Positions 28,201 to 41,000 of a stretch of 64,000 nt of DNA are shown one piece after another; positions within the stretch are counted from its first letter, which is position 1; each line of letters starts with the position of its first letter. Location of the stretch: the NCBI GenBank assembly GCA_029962745.1, contig CM057167.1:22138350-22202349 (forward strand), in the 5' to 3' direction. Source of the DNA: Echinometra lucunter. Taxonomy: Eukaryota > Echinodermata > Echinoidea > Camarodonta > Echinometridae. A model generated the notes under the pieces. It ran no database searches. It was not told the DNA's origin and saw only the letters and a list, made by a program, of their open reading frames with translations. Position numbers and translations under genes: made by a program.

Positions 28201-31200
28201 GAACTTCAAACTTGAGTCTAGTATGCATCACCATAGGAAGACATTTTGATTAGATTTTGGGGTGCATAGGTCAAAGGTCAAATTTCACAGATGTCAAGTC
28301 CACAATTTCAGGTTTTTAGCCTTATCAGCATGTTGTATTACTAACTATTTTAGGTGCACGTGTACATGTACAATGTACATGTTTTTAACTTCAGTCATGA
28401 TGCTAGTACATGTATGCATCACCTTAGCCTTACGAAGATGATTAAGTACAGAGAGATCAATTCAATTTTGAAATTTTCGGTTTTAGCCTCGTTAACACGA
28501 ATCCCAAGAAACATTTGAAGTTTGAAGTTCGAACTCAGTGCTAGTATAGTATGGATCCCCATAGGAAGATAATCTGATTGAATTTGGGGGTACAGGAGTT
28601 GGAGGTCACAGAAGTCAATTAAAGGGGATAGAAAATGAGAAATCATGGGGAAAGGCAGGGTGATCTCGGATGAGAGAGGGGGAATGCAGTCGGCCGCTCG
28701 AGTTTCAAGAAAAGGGATAATCCATTCTAAACAACTGTGATTTATTTCCGTACGTGTTTCAAATTTCGCATAGTGAAAAAGCTAATAAACAGCTAGTCAC
28801 ATGGAAAAACAATTACATGGTCACCTCCCTGGGAGAGCCTAAGGGGTGTTATGTAATCCGCGGTAACGACGTGTCGGGGAAAGGCAATGGAGTTTAATGA
28901 CTAGACTAACAAACCAGAAGTAAACTATATTTTGTATTTTGAAATGTTGGAGCATTATACAAGACGTTTCTTCGAGTGAACAAGATGAGACCCGTTAAGA
29001 GTCTAAACACTTAGAGTTGTTGAGAAATATGAGAACCAACGAACTAAAACGTAGGTCTTTCTAGTTCTGTGGTGAGAACTCGAAGTGTATGACTAGGTTG
29101 AGTTCGGTAAACTTTGTGCTGTCCGAACTTTTATCGCATTAGTCCGACGGGCTCACATAACGGATGGATTATAGTGTACAAGTAAACAAGCCTTTTGCAA
29201 ATTCGTTTTCCCCATGATTTCCCATTTGCTGGCCTCTTTAACATGTAATTATGGGGGGGGGGGGGGGGGTATTCTGGTTGTCAGAATAATTCAAGAACAC
29301 TCTGAGCCATGAATATAACTGAATATAGGCAATCACATTCATCCTGTTGTTCATTCTGTACACCAAACTTGTCCGTAAAAGGGACTTTTAGCATTATTGT
29401 TGTCTTATGCAGTGGACCAAACATTACAGGATGAACTCTAGATTATAAGTATTTTCATAATCACCAACCAGTAAAAAATGGTAGGCATACATCAGAAAAT
29501 AAAGGTGTCTGTTAAAACAGGTAATAACAAGGTCATGACTCAATTTTTTTCCATTTAATAAGCTTAAAAAGATTGAAAATGCTGTGTTTTTCCTATGTGT
29601 ATTACGATACTTGTCCAATTTTCCTCAACCCCATTTGCAAACCTCTTTTAATTTGTGTCTTTATGAAAAGCAGTTTATTTGAGGGCCACAGTTTTTTGAG
29701 ATTTCTGAAGTGTTTCATTTCATTTGTTTCCTGATGGAACATTTACAATTAATATACTAGAATTAATATAGTAGAGCAAGCAGATAGCCTGGCCTTCTTA
29801 AGATAACAGAAAAAGGGAACAAATATATAAATTTAAAGAAAAACAAACAATTTCCTGTCAATAAATCAAGTAGTATTGACAGTGGTGGCAAACAAATTCT
29901 TGAAAGTCATTTGAAAGATATACATGTTGGGACTTTGAGATGTATCAGAGGCTGTAATCAGTAGACAGAAAAGAGAGGGATGTTTGTTGTTGGTGGTGGG
30001 GGTGGTGGGGGGGGGGGTGTTAAGGACAAGTACTGTGCTGGTAACTTGAAAGTGTTTACATTACAATGTAAATATTTGTGGAAAACTGTCAAATCAGCCC
30101 AGAGGTAGTGTAATAAGTAGGACTGGTATAGGACTAATTACTTACCGTAGTAGCTAAATAGCAATATTACATCAAGAGACTCTAATTAAAGGTAATTTGC
30201 AGTGAGAGAAAGTCATCCAGCCAGTAAATGCTGATCTTTCTTCTTTTGTTAAAAAACTGTTATTTTTTCTGCTGAGTTAGGGCATTTTAGAACTTTGTTC
30301 CTTTCTATATTGAATAAATCCAGTCGGGCAAATCTAATCTGTTTTATTGACTTTTAGTGTACAAGTATTTTTGAAGCACCAGTACGTTGTACCTTATTCC
30401 TTTACTTGATTTGTGTTATCTGTAAAAGAAAAAGAGCTAACTTTGATAGAGGTTAAGACATGTCTTTGATATTCTCAAAGACTGCATTATCAGTGCCTTT
30501 GGAATACGATATGTTTATTGCGCATGTTATGACTGATCAAAATATGTCGAGTCCCAAGGTCAGAGACATCAGTGAGTCATAATTCATGTTGGCCCCTTAA
30601 AGTGATTACACAATGGTAAATTTTTTTTGGATATATGATCGAAAATTGAATTCTAAGAAGAATAACATTAAAAATTTGATGATTTTCAATTGAAATCAAT
30701 GCATTTGGGCTAATTTTTCTCATGAGAAGTCAAGAGTTGACCAAAAAATTTGAGTATGAGGTATGACGTAAAAGTGGGTACCCAGCTTCACGCATTGCAG
30801 TTGTGCTGCGTGCTAGACTGTACAATATGTATTATACCTTGTGCGCATTTTGTTTCAACAGTTTCAACTGGGTACCCACGTCAAAGTGGGTACCCAGTTG
30901 AAACTGGGTCAGAAGGGGTCAAAAGTATCCTAAAATCTTACCACATTTGGGGGTTTCCTTGGCAACACGACTTTAGGCAGATGATTTTCTGCTAATAAAA
31001 TCATGCTTTTTTAAATGAACTAACATTGTTTCAGCATTGGGTACCCCCTTTAAAGGAAACCAACGCCCTTAAATCAAGTAGTTTTTAAAAAAATCTGAGA
31101 TGGAATAAAACACACAAAAAATTGAAAATCGGACACCAAATGAGAAAGTTATGGCTCTATGAAATTTTTCTATTTGACATTTCTTTGGACACTACCATAG

Positions 31201-31697
31201 CTATTGATGATGTCATTTGTGGACAACTCTCGATATGTTTTGTACACACATAATTCAAAAATTTTGTTTTGCTTAAGATTTGCATATTTTCTTAAGCCAA
31301 ACCCAAGATGTGGCATGTAGGAGTGTTTTCTCCACAATATATTTGGGATAAGGACAATGAAAACATGTGGTCTAATATAAATTCTGTATTCAAAACATAC
31401 TGGGAGATGTCCAGAACTCATATCATTAATAGCTATGGTAGTGTCAAAAACAGAAACTTTCCGTGTCCGATTTCATTGAAATTTTCGCTTATATGCTTTA
31501 TTTTGCCTTGGCTTTGATTTAAAAACTACTTGACCTGAGGGTTTTGGTTTCCTTTAATTAGTTAATGAGATTTATTCATGCTCTGTTCAAAGGTTGTATT
31601 CCACAGAATTCATTTACATCTATGTCATCTTCTATGTTTATTATTATTATTATTATTATCATTATTATTATTATGATTATCATTATTATTATTATCA

Positions 31698-31728
<31 letters not shown>

Positions 31729-31910
31729 TGTTATTATTATCATTATTATTATTATCATTATTATTATTATTATTATCATTATTGTTATCATTATCATTAT
31801 TATTATCATTATTATTATTATTATCATTATCATTATTGTTATTATTATCATTATTATTATTATCATTATTATTATTATTATTATCATTATTGTTATCATT
31901 ATCATTATTA

Positions 31911-31962
<52 letters not shown>

Positions 31963-31992
31963 CATTATTATTATTATTTATTATTATCATTA

Positions 31993-32023
<31 letters not shown>

Positions 32024-35000
32024 TGTTATTATTATTATCATTATTATTATTATTATTATCATTAATATTATTATTAATATTAATATTATTATTTTTTTTA
32101 TTTTTTATTTTTATTATTATTGTTATTGATTATTAATATTTCATGATTAATCTCTTATATTATGACAGGGTTTACCCCTCAGAAGGTGCCCAAAGATCTG
32201 GATGTCATTGTTGTTGGGAGTGGCATTGGTGGTCTGTCCATCGCAGGGATCCTGGCCAAAGTGGGCAAGAAGGTCCTCGTCCTAGAACAACATGACCAGG
32301 CAGGGGGATGCTGCCATACCTTCGTGGAGAAGGGCTATGAGTTTGATGTTGGTAGGTGCAAGAAAATATCGTAAGGGGGCTTGGGATATTTGCCCTCCTG
32401 GCCAGAAAAATTAGTGGGTTTTTTTTTACTGGTATACTTTTCTGATCATTTTGTTGCCTATAGATATTTGTGCCATATTTATACCCCCACCAAATGAAGT
32501 TTGAAGGGGGTACATAGGAGTCAGCTTACCGTCAGGCAGTCGGGCAGTCAGTCCATTACAAATCTTGCAGATTGAACTATTTCCTCATTTTTCAAGCAAT
32601 GCTCATGAAATTTGGCTCGCACATTGGTCTTGGGATTAAGATGTGCGAGACATATTGAGACATATTTTTTTTTAATGTGTCAGAACTGTGTTGCCATGGT
32701 AACGGCATATTATGGCAGTAAATCACGGAAATATTGCAGATTGAACTACTTCCTCAGTTTTCAAGCAATGCTCAGGAAATTTAGCACACACATTGGAGTG
32801 GGGGTATCAATCACCTTCAGTGATATTTCTAGTTTTGCCTGAAACCATGATACATGTACTTGCATCTCCAGTCAAGTTTTAAAAACCTCAGGCTATTGCA
32901 CCTACGCCATCAGCAGTTAACTGTGACAATAGTCAATGGCCAAATGACCCTCTTCAAATGAAAAACTTGTTCCGTTTGTTCTGTTAGAGATGTAAATGTA
33001 TACTTGTACATTGTACACACAAGATTTCATGTACATACAGATGTATGATTGTGCCCTTGAATTTGCCAATATCCTTGTCCTTGGAGAATTCACTGGTAAA
33101 TATGTTAGTACATTGTATGTGTTAATTTTTCAGGTAGTCTCAAGTGTAATGTTAATGTCCATAGGATTACCTTTTCTCTAACCTTAAAATATAGTCAAGG
33201 GAAATAGCTGTATAGTGTATCTTTCTCTTCTCATTTGTTTGTTTGTTTGTTTGTTTGTTTGTTCTTGGAAAACTATGAAGTTTGGAATATTAGGTGTTCA
33301 TTTTTTGGTGTTATTTCTAAGCTCATTTAACATTAGCATAGCAGTTGTGTAGCAGTAATGCACAGCCTCACCATATGAACCCTGCTTTTATCAGGTATTC
33401 ACTACATTGGTGAGATGGCTACCAGCACAATCACTCGTCTCTACGTAGACCAACTGACAGAGGGCCAGCTGCTCTGGGAGCCTATCGACAAGAACTATGA
33501 CACGGTCGTTATTGGAGAGGGTGAAAGGAAGCAGTTCTTTCCAATGGAGTCTGGAAGCAAGGATTGGTTCCGCAACTCTCTTATCAAGTTGTTTCCAGAG
33601 GAAGAGGCAGCTATTGATAAGTTTATTTATTATATGAAGGTACATTGCAACCCCCCCCCCCCCCCTTCCACTTTAAAAATGTTATGTCTATTAATCCATG
33701 AGAGACCTTAGTTCTTGTTTTTTTTAAGAATATTCATTGGAACATATAAGCAAACCTTTATGTAAAGACTGACTGCTTCTAAAATACCCTTTCCTTTCTC
33801 CTGGAAGTCATATGTAAATTATTTCTAGCACTGTACAAGTATAATTTTTCATCAGGCACATACTGCATGCACTGGCGTGGAGGTGTGCATAGGTACTTGT
33901 GTACAAACCGTATCTTTCATTTATACAGCAGACTTGTACAGTTTGCCAGGGTTTTCCTGCAATGAAAATTATTGTAATTTAAACTCTGTGAAAGCAAAGG
34001 AAGAGCAAGACAACTAAGAAAAACAAGTGCTTCTTGGTTTTATCCAAAGACGACCTTGTGTACATATTTCCATCTAATTTTGCTGAAAGAAAAACAAGAG
34101 TTGTGGTAGACATGATTTTAAGTTACTATAATCAATATTTTGCAAGGACAACAGACAAAAGCAATTTTCCAAAGTGCATCTAGAATTTTCCATTGTCTGT
34201 TTTTTTAAGCAGCCGGAGACATTTTAGCCATTCACATTTTCACTCGCAAGGCTTATTGGTAGCTTTAACTTTGTCCGAATACAGGAGCAGAGAAAACATA
34301 TGCAGACGGCTTTCTTGCTGAAGATTCTTCCCATGAGCATATGCCAGCTGCTGATATCAACAGGCATGGTCAGTGCTATGACCAAGTACTTCAAGTATGC
34401 TCAGATCTCTCTCCAACGCTTCCTTGATGGTCTGACAGAGAACAAGGACCTGAAGGCAGTTCTCTCATACTGCTTTGGAGACTATGGTGAGTTATGCTGT
34501 AAGAGAAGCTTGAGTTCTGGGAAAGGTGAAAATATTTTTTTTTTACTTTTCTCATTCTTTCCATGTCAGTTAGGCACAATATCATAGTAAAAAGTCCACT
34601 AGAAAGGATTGCTCTTCAAATGCCCTCATATTGGAAATGTGACAAGAAAAATATGAAAAGTTAGGGGTAATATAATTCATGCCAAATTTGTGTGTGGTCC
34701 CATATCTTTGTGCAGTGCAAGTACCCTTTGGGGAAAGTAAGTGAATTTCTTATCTTTTCGATAATCTCCAAATCTCAAACTAGACACCTGTGTTTATATA
34801 CAACTCATTTAACTCCTCCAGTTGCTTTGGAACAGTTTCTTTCACATTATGATTGCATGACCAGAACTCCAGTTTATCTTTAATGCAAAAATCTCATTTT
34901 GATACGGACAGTGCTCTGCATTCTTGAGATTTGGTACCTCAACTTTTGATCCATACTTCAGCAGCACATACACACCCTTACACAGTGCAATAGGCGTTCT

Positions 35001-38000
35001 GTTGGAGAAATAATATTTATCTTTATTTATCTTTATTTCTTCAAATCCTATCCAGAAGGAGGGTAACAATAACTCCAAAAGAATAGTCAGAGTGACATAA
35101 CTGGCTCTACAGTGTATCATATTTGATGAGGGCTTTTCTATGCACAATACATTTACATTTTTGTGCTTATGTTTTTACAGATGTAAATCATAAAATCTAA
35201 TTGATTCATGTCTGTTATAGCTCAATAATCTTTTGTCAGTAGGAAATTCTTGGCCCTGTCTTACAAAGAATTGCGATTGATTCAAATCGATCGCAACTTT
35301 GAGATTAATCTCAACTGTGTACTTTAATAAGAGATAGGAGTTGAGATCAATCTCATGTTGCGATCCATTTGAATCAATTGCAACTCTTTGTAAGACGGGG
35401 CCCAGATCTTTTTCTTGTAAAATGATCTTCTTTTTTTCTGTACAATATGATTTGTACAGATCATATTGCTAGTGAACCTGTGCTTGCTTGGCAGTGTTAT
35501 AAAGGGTTTGAGTAGTAGTGTGGAAAAAAGAATTGTTTTGCAAGTGTTGAAGAGTGAGGAGGTGCTTTGGCTCAGTGGTAAAGCAGTGGTCTCATAACCA
35601 GGAGTACCCAGGTTCAAAACCAAGTTGATGCGCTAATGCCCTTTGGTAAGGTATTAATCCTCATTATCAAGTCATTTGGAGGGGACTTAAAGCCATTGGT
35701 CCCCTGGTTGCTTTAATACTAACAGGCATTCACATGCTTTCTTGGCAGTCAGGTTAAATAACCAACCATTTACTTTGAATTGATATTTATGAATTTTTGT
35801 TCTGGCAGGAACTATTCCTGAGGATGCTAGTCTTATGATACACACCATGCTCATGAACCATTACGTCTACGGTGGTTTTTACCCACGAGGTGGGGCTAGT
35901 GAGATCGCCTTCCACATTGTACCGGTCATTGAGAAAGCTGGTGGCAAGGTGCTGGTCAGGGCTCCTGTGTCTGAGATCCTCATTGACCGTGAGGGTGCAG
36001 CATGTGGTACGTTGAAATTGGACACAGATGAATGACTGACAGAATGAATGATAAAAAATGGGAAGAATGTTATATCCCAGATCATATTAGATACAAATTT
36101 TATATTTCATACGTGTTTATCAGGAAATTACCACTTGAATACTACGATATTCTCTTGAAACAACATACATGTATACCTCTCGGAAATCTCTCCCTTCTCC
36201 TCTCCCTCTACTCTTACAATTACCCATTTACACCTACACATGTACATGCAAACAGTTTAATTGTGAAACCTTAGTTTAATCATTCTTAGTCCCTTCTTCC
36301 TGGCAAGTACAGCGGTCGAGAAGATGTGCTCATTGATTGGTGTTGGATAAGCGATTATACCAACTTGGTTGTCATGTAGTAGGTCACATTGAAAAGAAGA
36401 GCAAACGTGTGCAAGCATGTCTATTTCAGCCGATTTATTGCTAATGTGACTTATTTTATTAAAGATTGTCCCTCTGTGTAGACACTTAGGGAAATATACT
36501 GTACGTAGGATATGTGTAAATAGTATTATGACATGCACCATTCTAATATCTCTTTTGTGAAATGACATATTTTAAAAAGTCTTCATTGACATTGTTTCTC
36601 TTTGTAGGTGTCCGTGTTGCCAGGACGACAGGAGATGTTGACATCCATGCTCCTCTCATCATCTCAGATGCTGGATTAGTCAACACCTACCAGAAATTAC
36701 TCCCTCTGGAGACTGTCAAGAAACATGGTAAGCTCCATCCATCTTTTGGCCTTTCCTCAAAATCTAAAAAAAAAGATCTGACAATAATCATTCTAAATGT
36801 TTGCAGTGTGCATGCACATGTCTTGTTTTTAAACATTAAGGACATGACAAAATAAAATGCACCAAATATTCACTTTAGAGGTTAACAACGGCGAATTCTT
36901 GACATGTTTTCGCATGTACACAAATTACAAATGAAGGTTTGGAAGGCCATATATTTGTTGCTTCAAAGTGTCTTAATCCATTTGGGGCACTGGGTATTAA
37001 TATGGTAATATGGTAACACTGGGTATTAAAACCAAAGAAATGAGTTAAAATTGATATCATTAGAATATAAAGAATCATTTACAAACAGCAATATAAGGCA
37101 ATGAATGTTCAATGATAGTACAACATAAGGGAGAAAAAAATTCATATCAAGTTAAGGCACAACCAGAGCTTTGGAATTAACAGTGGTAATGTAAGTCTTT
37201 ATGTAAGTGCATTAACTACTATACTCACAAGTCACCTTTGGTCTTCAGAGTGTAATTTCTTTATTTAAAGTGATAACTCCATAAGGAAAAATATGCAAAG
37301 CTTATATATGAAATACATTATACAAGTATTGAACTCAAATATACAAAGCAAAACAAAATGTGTTGATTTTCCCTATGGAATTTGAAATTCTCCATTTTTC
37401 AAGATCTGATGGACAAATTCAAGGGTACCCGCACCGCCTTGGCTGGCTTCTCTGTATTCGTAGGACTAAAGGGAACAACCGAGGAGCTGAAGCTTCCCGC
37501 CAGACAGTATTGGGTGTTTGTGAACAATGACTTGAATGGTGTCACCAAGGCCTATGCTAGTCTGACGGCAGAAGAGGCTGCGAACGCCAAGGTACCGCTA
37601 CTCTTCATCAGTTTTCCATCAGCTAAAGACTCAACTTGGCCAGAGAGATACCCTGGTGAGTAGCAATTCAAAGCAAGAACATGCTTTTTTCAGTTTTGTC
37701 CCTATCGCACCCAGGGTTCTCACTAGAAAAAAATCTGCACACGGTTCCCACTCTGCACAAAGCGTGGAAGTTTCGGAAGTTTTACGGAATAACACCTAAA
37801 GTTAGGTGTGGCGGCAGTATATGCTATAGTAAAAGGATGAAAAATACTTCTTGGTAAGCAGGAGTTGTCTACTAATGGCATGAAAGTAAAAATACATTGC
37901 CAACAGGCAAAACAATCTGTGACATTTATCATTATTGTTAGGAATATATACTCCAATATTTTTTTACCCTTGTTGCCACGCATGGTGCAACAATTTCACA

Positions 38001-41000
38001 CATGGTTCTTCCTTGTCTGAAACCCTTTACGCATGGTATTGGAACCATGGGTGTTATGTACTGGCGAGAACCATGATCGCACCCAAAGCATAGTTCTGCT
38101 AACCTACTACTGCATCAGACACTGGTGCCCTGTAAGTCGTTGAATACTAAGCCCAAAATAATGCGGGCTAAGGTCTTTGGAAAAGGTGTGGTGTGTTATG
38201 CTGAAATCTAAATATGCCTCTTGCCCCCTTTTTTTTTTTTTCATTTTTATTTATTTATTTTTTTTGGGGGGGGGGTTCCACCTCATAGCACTTTCGTTTG
38301 TACACATTTGTCCACTTCTTATGTAAATAAGCTTTAAGAATGAAACTGTTAGGGTTGGGAAGTAAACTCTGTTAATATTGTTTCCAAATCTCTCACTTTT
38401 GTTGTTGAGCCACTGAAATGGAGAGAGACTAAGGGATCCTTAGCGGCGTCGATCTGTCGTCCATCCTTGATGCTGATGAAACTTGAATAACTTTGTGACC
38501 ATTTGCCTGTTTGTAACCAAACTTGGATGATAGATGCTTTTAATATAGGGACCTCACTGGTATTTGGGAGTCAAAGGTCAAATGAGGTCAAATGCTATCA
38601 TTTGCTTACATGTTTCTACTGGGGTTAATAACTTTTGAACAACTAACCCATTTGTTACCAAATTTTGGATGGTACAAAGGTTATGTATGTAGGTCAAAGG
38701 TCAAATGAGGTCAAATTTTACAACTTACCTGCAAGAATGATTGTACACAAATGTGGCGAGACACATTATGGCTATTATCTTGTTCTTATCTCTATTGCAG
38801 GAAAGTCTGTCTGTACTCTGGTAACCTTAGCCAACTGGGAATGGTTTGAAGAATGGGAGAGTAAGAGGATGCATCACAGGGGTGATGAATATGATAATAT
38901 CAAGAAGGGTATTGCAGACAGGATGTGGGAACGTGTTATAGAGCTGTTCCCACAACTGGAGGACAAGGTCAGTGTGGATATTGAAGTTTTACAGTAACAT
39001 TACATGCTGTTTTCTACTCTACAGAGCAACTGTTATTCTTTAAAGAAAAATATTAAGTTTTCAAAAGAACTGTTCAAGCAGTAACAACTTGACAATTTTT
39101 CCGGTAACATTACATGTTGTAGTCTACCGAGCAACTTTTGTTATTCTTCAAAGAAAAATATAAAGTTTCAGAAAGAACTGTTCAAGTAGTAACAACTTGA
39201 TAACATGTATGCATGCTATATCACATGTTGAAATGTGCTCAGTTATGACTGCATACAGTCTCGTATGCAGTCAATTATGACTGCATACAAGACTGCAGGA
39301 TAAAATGGCAGTCATTATACATGTCAATGCTACCACCATATTTAGATATACATGTGAGATGCCAGTGATATATCATGACAATTATCATACAACTACAATG
39401 TTATTTTCAGATGTAGAATGACTCATGAAATTGTATGTACATCATGATATGAATATCCCACCGCTGCCACCATTTTATGTTTAGATGCAGGATGGCACTG
39501 ACAAATGATGACAATTAATGCATCACACCATTGCCTTTGTATACTAGGTTGATTACTTTGAAGCTGGTTCTCCTCTGACCAACAAATACTACCTTGCTGC
39601 CCCAGCTGGTGAGATGTATGGACTGGACCACAACAAGGAGAGGTTTTCTGCCGAGACCTGGACCAATCTCAGGCCCGAGACCCCCATTCCCAACCTCTAT
39701 CTAACAGGTAAAAACATGGAATATGTCTTCTTGTTGTATAAGAATTCATACTATGTCTTGATGTCTGTAAAATTGAAATTCCTGATCTGGACCTAGACCA
39801 TCTCCAATCAAATACAAAAAGTGTGAATGGGTCCACGTTCACTGGTCTGAGGTCTATGTCTCATAAAAGAAAGTTCTTTTTTGAGACCTGGCTACTTTTA
39901 GACCCGAGACCCCCCATTGCCATCATCTAATTCTCAGGTATCCAGGTCAAGTGCCCTCATTGAAGAGATGTTCACTGGTGAGACCTAGACCACTCTGAGG
40001 CCCTAGACCCCCATTCCCAACATTTACCTCTCATGTATGATTCAGGACCAGGGCCAGTACTCTGTTTGATGTTTGATACTTAATGTTAGCCATAATCTTA
40101 GTATTTTACTCAGTTTTTGGCTTCAGTAAAACATTTAACCACCTTCAGTATTCAGTTGAATCTTTTGGCTAAGTATTTCACCCTGAATCTAAGCAGACTT
40201 AAGCAAATTACTTTAGAAGTCCGATTAGTTGGAATGTAGTTTTCACATACATACACGCAGTCATGATGCTGCACACAAGTAATTTGTATTACTGGGCATT
40301 GCGATGCCTTTATTGTACATTAATTGGGATGGACTTTATGATGTCACAATGGTTACCAGAAAGTATTTTACCTTTAAGTCAGCTTGCTAGAGTAATTTGA
40401 TTAAATGTGATTTGAATACAGGTTAAGGTACTTTACTTAGCCAAGTAAAATACTCCACTCATTCAATTGAATAGGGCCCAGAGCTACAGGCCCATCGTTC
40501 TGTTTGGCTCTTTTTCTATTTGTGAAAATAATTTTGCTTACGCTATCAAAAGTATAACTGATGTACACCTGTACAAATGATTTTAATCTGAGCTGCACGG
40601 CCCTACATGCTGTCAGTGTATGTAATATTGTGTAAACTCGAAGCCCTGAAAAAAAATCAAAAGCATCATCATGTGCTTCACAGGAAGTGAAAATATAAGT
40701 GACCGGAAATGCCACCTTTCCTACACCATAGACTGCAGTGTTAGACAAAAACATACCCAGGTTGGTTTTGCAAATGGTGGAATTCAGTAAAAGGTATCTC
40801 GATAATAACATTTATACATCAAGACCTTTATGTTCCTGGTTGTTTATTTGTCCTTCTGAACATCTTTTTACTACACACACATCAAAATTCAACAATTAAA
40901 TCAAGTGTCCACAAAGTTACCGGAACCCCTTAAGTATTAAAAAGTTACAAATTTGTTTGCCATTCTTCCACACAGGTCAGGACATCATGACGTGTGGCTT

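Noticed and set aside
31565..32136. Open frames of up to 180 aa (poly-Ile, Tyr/His, Leu/Ser)
   Set aside because: Same cause: an ATT/ATC triplet repeat upstream of RETSAT exon 2.
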